Source: an uncultured Bacteroidota bacterium
GTDB taxonomy: Bacteria; Bacteroidota; Bacteroidia; Bacteroidales; P3
DNA length: 15,727 nucleotides
Direction of reading: 5' to 3'
NCBI GenBank assembly: GCA_900545215.1
Contig: UQXW01000051.1
Location: 1 to 15,727, forward strand
The position numbers and the translations under genes were made by a program. The notes beneath the pieces are model-generated. The model had not been told where the DNA came from and ran no database searches. It saw nothing but the letters and a program-made list of their open reading frames with translations. Each line of letters opens with the position of its first letter. Positions within the stretch are counted from its first letter, which is position 1. Of this stretch, positions 8,762-14,911 are shown in pieces.

Positions 8762-8791
8762 CAAATGTACGAATAAATGCTCAATCCGAAA
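8762..8791 (-). promoter_or_regulatory. Bacteroides-type promoter of the exported-TPR-dedA-aroE unit
   Basis: On the minus strand TACATTTG (8769-8762) is an exact match to TAnnTTTG. TTTC at 8791-8788, 18 bp upstream, is a one-mismatch -33 element. Transcription would start about 7 bp downstream of the -7 element, giving a leader of about 20 bases before the ATG at 8735. Confidence 0.65.
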
Positions 8792-8825
8792 GCAGGAGCA
8801 ACCTTTTTTTTGCTTTTTCGTAAGC

Positions 8826-8854
8826 ATTGGGACAAGCAAACGGATTGGGACAAG
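8826..8854 (+). repeat. Direct repeat ATTGGGACAAG in the trmD upstream region
   Basis: ATTGGGACAAG occurs perfectly at 8826-8836 and 8844-8854, with starts 18 bp apart and the 7-bp spacer CAAACGG. The core TTGGGACAA is itself partly palindromic (TTG-N3-CAA). It lies 74-102 bp before the trmD start, between the divergent promoter at 8762 and trmD. It could be a paired operator or a duplicated leader segment. No good TAnnTTTG element for trmD itself was found in the 192-bp gap. Confidence 0.5.
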
Positions 8855-8927
8855 GTTTTTGCGAAACGGCATTCCGGCACAACGAAACGCCGAAGCATTC
8901 CTCCCGAGACGGCAAAGATATTCGGTT

Positions 8928-9617
8928 ATGCACATAGACATCATTACGCTTTTCCCTGACATGTTCACGGAAATATTTTCGCAAAGCATATTGAAACGAG
9001 CCCGTGAAAAAGGTTTGTTCACCGTTGGAATACACAACCTTAGAGATTATTCCTTAAACAAAAACAAGAACGTTGACGACTATCCCTACGGAGGAGGAGC
9101 CGGCATGGTCATGCAGATAGAGCCGGTGGATAATTGTTTGAAGCAGCTGCAAGCAACGAGGACGTACGACGAGGTGATTTACACGGCACCGGACGGAGAG
9201 CAATTATCACAAGGCATTTGCAACGAGTTGGCTTTGAAAGAGAACCTCTGCATACTCTGCGGACATTACAAGGGTGTTGATGAACGAATAAGAGAACACC
9301 TTGTCACAAGGGAAATTTCCATAGGCGATTACGTATTGAGCGGAGGCGAATTGGCAGCCGCCGTGATTGCAGACAGCGTTGTGAGACTTCTTCCCGGAGT
9401 GTTGAACGACGAAAGTTCCGCACTGACGGATTCGTTCCAACAAGGCTTGGTGTCCCCGCCCGTTTACACACGTCCCGCCGATTACAAGGGTTGGAAAGTG
9501 CCCGACATACTCCTCTCGGGCAATGACAAACTGATAGACAACTGGCGATTCGAGCAATCTTTGGAACGCACACGCCAACGCCGTCCCGACTTGTTGAACG
9601 AAAACGACTTTCGGTAA
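8928..9617 (+). CDS. trmD: tRNA (guanine-37-N1)-methyltransferase
   Basis: TrmD methylates G37 next to the anticodon of tRNAs reading CNN codons, using S-adenosylmethionine, and prevents +1 frameshifting. The 229-residue protein is a SPOUT enzyme with the trefoil knot. Seen are IITLFPDMF at 5-13, DDYPYGGGAGMVMQ at 50-63, CGHYKGVDERI at 111-121 and the SAM-binding knot ISIGDYVLSGGELAA at 130-144. The catalytic aspartate is D168 in LTDSF, and the C-terminal part has YTRPADYKGWKVPDILLSG then LERTRQRRPDLL. The usual SGNH reads SGND here (D200), a conservative departure outside the catalytic core. The frame is open far upstream, but that part is antisense to the exported-protein gene. The ATG at 8928 gives the canonical MHIDIITLFPDMF start. 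It is a monocistronic plus-strand gene between two minus-strand units. Confidence 0.97.
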   Translation: MHIDIITLFPDMFTEIFSQSILKRAREKGLFTVGIHNLRDYSLNKNKNVDDYPYGGGAGMVMQIEPVDNCLKQLQATRTYDEVIYTAPDGEQLSQGICNELALKENLCILCGHYKGVDERIREHLVTREISIGDYVLSGGELAAAVIADSVVRLLPGVLNDESSALTDSFQQGLVSPPVYTRPADYKGWKVPDILLSGNDKLIDNWRFEQSLERTRQRRPDLLNENDFR

Positions 9618-9652
9618 TTCATTTCTGTGAAAATAAATTACTGAAACGAGAC

Positions 9653-9690
9653 AAAAGAAAAACGGTCGGTTACTTTGGGGCGACCGACCG
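9653..9690 (-). terminator. Intrinsic terminator of the sigma/VWA operon
   Basis: A perfect 8-bp stem (CGGTCGGT at 9663-9670, ACCGACCG at 9683-9690) closes a 12-base loop. On the minus strand it is followed at once by TTTTTCTTTT (9662-9653), a proper U-tract, so it should end transcripts coming from 9792. On the plus strand the hairpin is followed only by CGGGTTTATAATT, so it may also end trmD transcripts but less efficiently. It lies in the 174-bp convergent gap, which shows nothing else. Confidence 0.8.
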
Positions 9691-9791
9691 CGGGTTTATA
9701 ATTTGCAAACTTAAAACCATAGTTTAGATAGTCATGTGTTTTCATCTGATACGTTGTTAGTTATGATTGCACTCGTCTTGCGGTGATTTTA

Positions 9792-10949
9792 TCAATGAAG
9801 GTCTTTCAGTTCTGACAAATCATTGTAAAATCTTTTATAGACTCGTTTGGTCATATCCCTGTAAGCTTTGCGTCCGGCACTGCCATCACGTTGTCTTTCG
9901 GCTATTGCGTCCCGCACCTTACACCAATTATTCAACGCTGTCTCATAGAGCGATACCATCTCGGCAACTTTCTCGAAGTCTAAGTTCTCATCTATTCTTT
10001 TAAGCGTCTCTTCCCTATTCGGTGCAGCAAATCCTTCCTCCAACTCTTCCGCAACAGTCTCGCGATTTCTCGTTTTGAAATATTCTATCAACTCATCGAA
10101 CTCTTTCTTCGACACACCGGACATGCTTACATCAAAATACGGCCAATCGTCTTCTCCCAATATCTGTTGCTCTATCTTCAATTCTTCAAACCTGTCGCAA
10201 GACCATCTCTCAAAAGTTTCTGTCCGTTCCATTGGGGCATACCTGTAATGAGCCATAGAGTAAGAATAATATTCCATTATGGCGTTCAAAGCATTGGTAA
10301 GGTCGAACCATTCGCAAAATTCCATGTAATACAAATCCTGCAACCTGAAACAAGACCACATATTGGTATTGCTGCTCACAAAAGCCTGTTCTTCAAGATA
10401 TGCAATAGGCTTCATGTAGAGATTTATCGTTTTATATATAGCAAGTATGGAATTCTCATAGCTGAATAGCGGCTTATAGTAATTGTAAAGCATTTTCTCC
10501 CATACTGTATCTGTGTTTCCATACTCATGTCTGCCGGTAAAGCCACCCGGATCGATAAATTCATCGAGATCGTTTATCGCTCTATTCACGGAACCTATCT
10601 TCCTGCCCGAACGACGGTTGTATTCAAACACGCAATCCTCCATCATCAACGCCCAAGCGTAAGCATCTTCCGCCGTTCTTATCTCTTGGACGGTCTGCAT
10701 CATACGGTTGAGCAACCAATAGGCATGCGGATTCGCCGTCTTCATGACATCATCACCGGTAAAGACGAAGTTATATAAGGTATCCGGCACTGCGGCAAGT
10801 TCCTTCCGCTTTTTCTCTATCTGTTCCTTGCTATCCCTGAAGCTCTTGTGCAATGTCTCTTGCTTGGGAACTTGCTCGCTCGTCTGCCCTTGCAGCATTA
10901 CGCTGCAAGAGAGAAGAAGCGACACAATAATCGTAACTTTACTTTTCAT
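9792..10949 (-). CDS. Exported protein of unknown function, last gene of sigma/M48/VWA operon
   Basis: A 385-residue protein that I do not recognise. The N-terminus MKSKVTIIVSLLLSCSVMLQ is a signal sequence. C15 sits in LLSC, a weak lipobox, but hydrophobic residues continue after it, so ordinary cleavage near GQT is equally possible. Next comes a basic helical stretch (KEQIEKKRKELAA), then a mostly helical region rich in Trp, Tyr and Met (YAWALMMEDCVFEYNRR, YYMEFCEWFDLTNALNAIME), an acidic segment and a basic C-terminus (YRDMTKRVYKRFYNDL). No catalytic motif is evident. I chose the ATG at 10949, which overlaps the VWA gene by 11 bp. The frame is open 27 codons further upstream, but that part lies in the VWA gene and hides the signal sequence. 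Envelope location and co-transcription with the VWA gene are the only solid inferences. Confidence 0.83.
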   Translation of the reverse strand: MKSKVTIIVSLLLSCSVMLQGQTSEQVPKQETLHKSFRDSKEQIEKKRKELAAVPDTLYNFVFTGDDVMKTANPHAYWLLNRMMQTVQEIRTAEDAYAWALMMEDCVFEYNRRSGRKIGSVNRAINDLDEFIDPGGFTGRHEYGNTDTVWEKMLYNYYKPLFSYENSILAIYKTINLYMKPIAYLEEQAFVSSNTNMWSCFRLQDLYYMEFCEWFDLTNALNAIMEYYSYSMAHYRYAPMERTETFERWSCDRFEELKIEQQILGEDDWPYFDVSMSGVSKKEFDELIEYFKTRNRETVAEELEEGFAAPNREETLKRIDENLDFEKVAEMVSLYETALNNWCKVRDAIAERQRDGSAGRKAYRDMTKRVYKRFYNDLSELKDLH

Positions 10950-11592
10950 CTTTCTTCGATTTTTCGGTCGGTGCAAAGAAGTTTCCATCTTCTTCCATTG
11001 CACAGAAACACTCTGAAACCATACGGTCATACAGCTCCCGACGACCCGTGTTTACTCTTGAGGTCATTTCTTCCACGCCTTTCGCATCGGCTGTAAAGCT
11101 TGCAACATTACCGATATTCATTTCCATTGCAACCTTCTCCACATCGTGATTTGCTCCGATATAAACGAACACCCAATCCCGTTTTTTCAACTCGGAAACG
11201 AGTTCTTGTATATTCTGCACATCGAAATGCCTCGAAGCATTCTCGTAACCGTCCGTAACTATGGTTACCAAGACCCTGTCCCCTGTCTCGATTTTGGAAC
11301 GCAAATTACTGATGGACAACCCCATCGCATCATAAAGAGCCGTACAACCATCAGGGGTGTAATCTTTCTTGGAAAGTTCCTTGACTTCATCTGCCGGAAC
11401 GCAATCCGAAACCGTCTTCATCTCATCATTGAAGGTTACGAAGCTGACGAATTGTTCCGTTTCATCGTTTTGCTTTTGTGCCTTACGAATGGTTTGCACG
11501 GTTTCGTTCACACTGTCCACAGCCTGCTTTCTTATGCTTTCCATGGAACCGCTCTCATCGAGAATGATCAAATTGAAAATTCTTGTCTTCAT
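10939..11592 (-). CDS. Cytosolic von Willebrand factor A (VWA) domain protein
   Basis: A 217-residue protein that is essentially one VWA domain. VWA domains bind partners through a divalent metal at the MIDAS. All MIDAS parts are present: DESGS at residues 12-16 (D12, S14, S16), T84 in PDGCTALYDAM, and D114 in IVTDGYEN. The alternating pattern RIFNLIILDES, FVSFVTFND, RVLVTIVTDG, WVFVYIGAN gives the strands of the Rossmann-like fold. There is no signal peptide or membrane segment, so it should act in the cytoplasm. The tail (FFAPTEKSKKDEK) is basic. Known relatives work as substrate adaptors or assembly factors with AAA+ ATPases or in TerY-like systems, but no MoxR ATPase or ter gene is in view. 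It lies 120 bp after the M48 gene and overlaps the next gene by 11 bp. Confidence 0.92.
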   Translation of the reverse strand: MKTRIFNLIILDESGSMESIRKQAVDSVNETVQTIRKAQKQNDETEQFVSFVTFNDEMKTVSDCVPADEVKELSKKDYTPDGCTALYDAMGLSISNLRSKIETGDRVLVTIVTDGYENASRHFDVQNIQELVSELKKRDWVFVYIGANHDVEKVAMEMNIGNVASFTADAKGVEEMTSRVNTGRRELYDRMVSECFCAMEEDGNFFAPTEKSKKDEK

Positions 11593-11651
11593 CTTTGTTG
11601 ATTTTTTAGTTGTTTCACCAATAAAGAGAAGTCGAGAAACGAAAATCTATC

Positions 11652-11699
11652 ACGCCGAAAGAAAAATTTTTTACGCCGTGAGAATTTTTTCTTCCGCCG
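11652..11699 (-). repeat. Three 21-bp-spaced CGCCG repeats between M48 and VWA genes
   Basis: ACGCCG at 11652, ACGCCG at 11673 and CCGCCG at 11694 (plus-strand positions) are exactly 21 bp apart, two DNA helical turns. A/T runs separate them (AAAAATTTTTT and AATTTTTT). They lie in the only sizeable gap inside the operon, 60-107 bp before the VWA start. A weak -7-like TAGATTTT is at 11649-11642 on the minus strand. They may be a regulator's binding sites for an internal promoter, or may be chance. Confidence 0.35.
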
Positions 11700-11712
11700 C
11701 ATTGATGACAAC

Positions 11713-13134
11713 TTAATCGCCGCAAGGGATTTCGCAGATGGAAGCACCGAAGACATCATACAGTCCGTTCTTCTTTTTCAACATTTTATAGTCCATCTCT
11801 ATTCGGTACGCACGTCTGCTTTCGACTGTAAACTCAAATGGAGTGGAGATAATGCCGTTGGGAGCATAGACGGTTATGGTATGCTTTCCCGGAGAGGTTC
11901 TGCGTTTCAGGGTGTAGCCCTTGATGAAGTTGCCAGTTCCGACTTTCCTGCCATCGAGCAGCACTTCGTAGAAGCTGTCTATGTATGGGATTTTGTACTT
12001 CTTTTCATCGAGATGTATCTCCAAGCGTACGGATACGGCTTCCGAACAGCTTTTCGCATATATGTCAATTATGTCTCTAAACCATACGGCAAACTCTTCG
12101 GCACTGTATGCTCGGGAAGACGGTGTTTCGGGCAGGAGGAATGCCGGTACACTGTTGCGAACACCCGCCGATGAAGCGACAGCACGGCATTCGGACAACT
12201 TTCCGAGGCGTTCCACCCTACGGATTACCTCGGCGGAAAGCAGTTTCCTCGGCGGACGGGAGTAGCGTCCCACGAGTCGCAATGCCCGATAAGGTTCTCG
12301 AATACAGATACCCTCGGATTGCAGACATTGCATGCCCCAATGAACAGCCTCATAATTGAAACCGATGCAGGCAGCATGCAAAAGGCTTCGTTGTAACAGT
12401 GCCGTTCCTACGTATTTCGCCGCAACATCATCTGCATCATACTCCATCTGCCTTGCCAAACGTGAATACGCCCTGTCTATACGATTACACATTCCGAGAG
12501 CAAACCAAGTATATAAAAGTAACTGCGTCTTCGTCTGCATTTCAAAAGTACCCGATTCCCGCATGTTCTCGGTCGTCTTGAACGAACGGGCGAAACGACC
12601 TGCCGAATAAACGGATACCGACTTTTGCATTTCCTTTTGGGCATAATGACCGAACTCATGATAAAGCACAGCCCTCAATTCATCATCGTCCATCTGCGTC
12701 AGGAAACCCAAACCGACCGCAAGATTACGCTTTGCCGGCAAAAGCAGGTTCCGCAATGTCGCCTGAACGAACACAGACGCATTCGCATCGGGACAGATAT
12801 AAACCTCATGAACAGGAGAGAGTTCGAGCTTGGCTGTAACCTCGTCTATGATGTCGAAAAGAGCAGGATAATCACAACGGCTTATCTTCCGGAAATTCTC
12901 AGGCAGCGGAGCCTTGACCCGAAACGCCTTGCCCATCTCCCATAAGAGCAGAACGCCGGCAAGGGATATAAGAACAAGCGACAAAGGCAAATCATGCTCA
13001 CGGCGATAAGCCAAGAGGTAGAAACCGAAGCACACAGATGCCACAGCGAAAAGGAAAAACAAGAAACTGCCGACCGCATACACCGCCAGCAAACGGGTGA
13101 GGGAACGTTTCAGAGCGGTAATATCGGGAGACAT
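11713..13134 (-). CDS. Membrane-anchored M48-family zinc metallopeptidase with C-terminal beta-rich domain
   Basis: M48 peptidases (HtpX, Oma1, Ste24 relatives) cleave membrane or misfolded envelope proteins. This 473-residue protein has two predicted membrane helices at about 15-43 and 50-67. The zinc motif HEFGH is at 159-163 and the third ligand E231 is in EYDADDVAAKYVG, with the family's D235 following. All catalytic elements are intact. After the peptidase part and a linker (about 320-365) comes an extension at about 368-447 with beta-strand pattern (FYEVLLDGRKVGTG, SPGKHTITVYAPNG, FEFTVESRRAYRIE) resembling PEGA-type or other small beta-sandwich carbohydrate- or envelope-binding domains. 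That fold is inferred. The extension is not part of standard HtpX. The gene starts 16 bp after the 147-residue protein gene. Its job in this unit, perhaps cleavage of an envelope substrate or regulator, is unknown. Confidence 0.92.
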   Translation of the reverse strand: MSPDITALKRSLTRLLAVYAVGSFLFFLFAVASVCFGFYLLAYRREHDLPLSLVLISLAGVLLLWEMGKAFRVKAPLPENFRKISRCDYPALFDIIDEVTAKLELSPVHEVYICPDANASVFVQATLRNLLLPAKRNLAVGLGFLTQMDDDELRAVLYHEFGHYAQKEMQKSVSVYSAGRFARSFKTTENMRESGTFEMQTKTQLLLYTWFALGMCNRIDRAYSRLARQMEYDADDVAAKYVGTALLQRSLLHAACIGFNYEAVHWGMQCLQSEGICIREPYRALRLVGRYSRPPRKLLSAEVIRRVERLGKLSECRAVASSAGVRNSVPAFLLPETPSSRAYSAEEFAVWFRDIIDIYAKSCSEAVSVRLEIHLDEKKYKIPYIDSFYEVLLDGRKVGTGNFIKGYTLKRRTSPGKHTITVYAPNGIISTPFEFTVESRRAYRIEMDYKMLKKKNGLYDVFGASICEIPCGD

Positions 13135-13150
13135 ATCAAAGCCTTAGTCT

Positions 13151-13594
13151 TTAATCGTCCTCTTCCCCATTATCTTCGGATAAATCCGCATTGAGAAAAC
13201 CTGCCATGGGAAACTCATCGCGTTCCAACCGTTCCTTCATCTCGGCAATTTTTCTCTTATTCTCATCATTGAGCAAATCTTGTCGAGAAGGAAATTTCTC
13301 CATTGCTTTGCGAGACACATTGAGAACCTCCAAGGTATCCACATCCTCCGCAATGTTTTGCTTGGCTCTGTTCGGCGATGAAACAGGTCTTATTCTTTTC
13401 CTCTGCGGTGGAGCAAAGAAATACATCGTTTCGGAAGCCGACTCTGAAGCCGGCTCGAAACAACAGCAAGAAGCATCATCGTAATCACAATCCCTTTCAT
13501 AAACTTCATCAACATCATAGCTCGGCGACAACATATCGTCCAAATATGCTGCCAATTCCTCGTCTGATAATTTATCTCGCCGCTTCATAAGCAT
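13151..13594 (-). CDS. Acidic cysteine-containing protein, possible anti-sigma-like regulator
   Basis: A 147-residue hypothetical protein, soluble and strongly charged. Its N-terminus KLSDEELAAYLDDMLSP resembles the opening helix of many anti-sigma and sigma-operon proteins (typically LSDEELAAYLDG-LSPEE). The HxxxCxxC of zinc-binding anti-sigma factors is missing; instead there is C36 and a C43-C44-C45 cluster (DCDYDDASCCCFEP). The middle is low-complexity, and a helical charged stretch follows at about 98-127 (KFPSRQDLLNDENKRKIAEM), then an acidic tail. It overlaps the 64-residue protein gene by 23 bp and precedes the M48 gene by 16 bp. An alternative start is M3 at 13588. Its position right after the sigma factor supports a regulatory role, but this is inference. 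Confidence 0.75.
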   Translation of the reverse strand: MLMKRRDKLSDEELAAYLDDMLSPSYDVDEVYERDCDYDDASCCCFEPASESASETMYFFAPPQRKRIRPVSSPNRAKQNIAEDVDTLEVLNVSRKAMEKFPSRQDLLNDENKRKIAEMKERLERDEFPMAGFLNADLSEDNGEEDD

Positions 13595-13766
13595 TGGTTT
13601 TATCGTTGAACAATCCGATTGCCCTCATAGCAACCGCAAAACACTCCCCGAACATGGCATCCGCCTCATCTAACACTTCCGAATCGCAAGCACGACTCGC
13701 TGCAAGCCTGTCAAGAAGCAACCCTGCCAACTCGCAACAATCCATCTTCTTCACTTCATCTCCCAT
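13572..13766 (-). CDS. Small cysteine-containing protein after the sigma factor
   Basis: A 64-residue protein (GDEVKKMDCCELAGLLLDRL and a second helical half DEADAMFGECFAVAMRAIGL). It has no signal peptide and no match I recognise. Cysteines are at C10, C11, C27 and C42. It probably forms two or three amphipathic helices. Evidence that it is real: it overlaps the sigma gene by 11 bp at its start and the next gene by 23 bp at its end, a pattern of tightly packed, translationally coupled genes, and the codon use is like its neighbours. An internal ATG (M8) could also serve as start. Possible roles are a sigma-binding regulator or a thiol or metal sensor; neither is shown. Confidence 0.65.
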   Translation of the reverse strand: MGDEVKKMDCCELAGLLLDRLAASRACDSEVLDEADAMFGECFAVAMRAIGLFNDKTNAYEAAR

Positions 13767-14367
13767 ATCCGCAATCCATCATTTGTTTCTGCAAACCCTT
13801 TCTCACACGATTGTAACGCGTGTATATATATCCGGCGAACTGCTGCCTGTTTCGAGCCATGGTGCAGACGAACTCGTCATTCACCACCAACTCCGCAGCC
13901 TCCTCCAATATATCCCCGGGCTTCTCCCCCTCTATCAAGATACGTTGAACGAGAAATCTGTCCAAAGGTTGCATGCGTTCTATCAAACGCCGGAGATAAT
14001 CCATGAAAAGCACATCGCCCGCAGCCTCCACCCGCATACCTTTTGCAAGCACGATATCCTCGTCCAAAGGCAACATCTCCTCATTACGCTTGTTCTGAAA
14101 ATAACGGGAAGCAATAATGGTGATATAAGAGTTCAGCGAACAAGTGAAACGAAATATCCTCAACCTGTGCCAATCATCTGCGGAGAGAAACTCGTAGAAC
14201 TCCCCTATCAACTCCTCCGGCGTCTGCCGACCGTGGCAGAAATACTGCCCTATGTAGCACAACGCACCGCGACACCGCACAAAGAAAAACTCCTTTATCG
14301 TGTCCTCGTCATTTGCAATCAACTTATCGACAATCTCCCTGTCTGTTTTGGAAACCATACCTTTCAT
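13756..14367 (-). CDS. ECF-like RNA polymerase sigma factor
   Basis: A 203-residue protein resembling the divergent sigma-70/ECF family common in Bacteroides. Region 2 is about residues 18-95: IANDEDTIKEFFFVRCRGAL, the core-binding helix EELIGEFYEFLSADDWHRLR, and the -10 recognition part FTCSLNSYITIIASRYFQNK. A linker follows, then a region 4-like segment at about 119-195 (LFMDYLRRLIERMQPLDRF, ILIEGEKPGDILEEAAELV, RVRKGLQKQM). Region 4 is weak, so DNA binding there is less certain. It is the first gene of the operon and is preceded by a TAnnTTTG promoter and an unusual tandem Shine-Dalgarno. The ATG at 14367 is 8 bp after GGAGG; M4 at 14358 is a less likely start. Transcription of its own operon is expected by analogy with other ECF factors. 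Confidence 0.82.
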   Translation of the reverse strand: MKGMVSKTDREIVDKLIANDEDTIKEFFFVRCRGALCYIGQYFCHGRQTPEELIGEFYEFLSADDWHRLRIFRFTCSLNSYITIIASRYFQNKRNEEMLPLDEDIVLAKGMRVEAAGDVLFMDYLRRLIERMQPLDRFLVQRILIEGEKPGDILEEAAELVVNDEFVCTMARNRQQFAGYIYTRYNRVRKGLQKQMMDCGYGR

Positions 14368-14373
14368 ATTTTA

Positions 14374-14389
14374 TAACCTCCCGAACCTC
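14374..14389 (-). promoter_or_regulatory. Tandem Shine-Dalgarno sequence of the sigma gene
   Basis: GGAGGTT occurs twice, at 14389-14383 and 14380-14374 on the minus strand. The inner GGAGG is 8 bases from the ATG at 14367, the ideal distance, and fixes that start. Other starts in this window show no such sequence, as is usual for Bacteroidota, so the sigma factor may be translated by a different or stronger route. Confidence 0.7.
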
Positions 14390-14427
14390 CTACACATCAA
14401 TTCCTCAACCCACTCTCAAAACACCTG

Positions 14428-14456
14428 CAAAGGTAAAGGAAAAAAACGATTTCAAC
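14428..14456 (-). promoter_or_regulatory. Bacteroides-type promoter of the sigma/M48/VWA operon
   Basis: TACCTTTG (14435-14428, minus strand) matches the -7 consensus TAnnTTTG. The nearest -33-like element is GTTG at 14456-14453 with a short 17-bp spacer, so the -33 match is weak. Transcription would begin near 14420, leaving a leader of about 53 bases that contains the tandem Shine-Dalgarno. Confidence 0.6.
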
Positions 14457-14618
14457 CTAATTAAACTATTTGAGAAAACAGAAAAAGTCAAAACATTATT
14501 TGCTTTCCGTTTTCAGATGAAACTTTTCGACAACCCTGCATTCCGTATCGATTACTCCCCAAAGCCTTATATCCTTCTCATCGGTGGTCTTTCCGTTTCC
14601 ATTTCTTGATTAAACCAC

Positions 14619-14667
14619 TTTGAATGCATTATCCTGACTTTACTCAGCGGACAGCACCGCATTCAAA
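14619..14667. repeat. Perfect 9-bp inverted repeat in the intergenic region
   Basis: TTTGAATGC (14619-14627) and GCATTCAAA (14659-14667) pair perfectly around a 31-base loop. Inside the loop CTGA (14634-14637) and TCAG (14644-14647) could form a smaller stem. No U-tract follows on either strand, so it is not a terminator. It could be an operator or part of a structured RNA. Confidence 0.45.
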
Positions 14668-14802
14668 TAAACCGTCTAAACATCACCCGTCTTCTTTATA
14701 TCTTTACCCTTATTACCTTTTTTGCAACAAAGGTTCGGCACCCGACTTCCGAAATCTTTTGACGCAGGAAAGAAAATTGTAAATAAGGATAACGCTTTAT
14801 GG

Positions 14803-14844
14803 TAAAAAGAATATGGAACAAAGATAAAAAAACTTTGTCCCATA
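14803..14844 (-). terminator. Intrinsic terminator of the lipoprotein gene
   Basis: On the minus strand a 12-bp stem (14844-14833 with 14823-14812, containing one G-U pair) closes a U-rich 9-base loop. It is followed by ATTCTTTTTACC. It lies about 70 bp after the lipoprotein stop codon. The descending arm and loop also spell TATCTTTG (14826-14819), an exact -7 promoter match, so a promoter here cannot be excluded. Confidence 0.6.
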
Positions 14845-14911
14845 AGTCCAATGTATAATTTTCTATACACTATTTGCAAATGAATTATTTCCCCAAATTA
14901 GTATGTTCAAA

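Larger units (their letters stand above)
14368..14911. other. 544-bp non-coding, A+T-rich region
   Basis: The stretch lies between the lipoprotein stop and the sigma start. From the sigma side it holds the tandem Shine-Dalgarno, the TACCTTTG promoter, an inverted repeat (14619-14667), a one-mismatch promoter-like AACCTTTG (14731-14724, minus strand) and the terminator hairpin. I see no convincing gene. One open frame of 67 codons at 14676-14879 runs through the terminator hairpin and has no coding-like composition. Confidence 0.6.

Noticed and set aside
7395..8927. Very long plus-strand open frame continuous with trmD (over 500 codons before its start)
   Set aside because: It is antisense to the exported-protein gene, which has a signal peptide and promoter. 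Minus-strand genes here avoid TTA, CTA and TCA, whose complements are stop codons, so antisense frames stay open by chance. The TrmD N-terminus begins at 8928.
10950..11030. Extended N-terminus (27 residues) for the exported protein after VWA
   Set aside because: It overlaps the VWA gene heavily and places polar residues in front of a clear signal sequence.
11661..11710. Possible terminator between the M48 and VWA genes
   Set aside because: The A/T-rich imperfect inverted repeat has mismatches in the stem, no GC clamp and no following U-tract on the minus strand.
14676..14879. 67-codon minus-strand open frame
   Set aside because: It runs through the terminator hairpin of the lipoprotein gene, has no recognisable protein features and no promoter or start signal.
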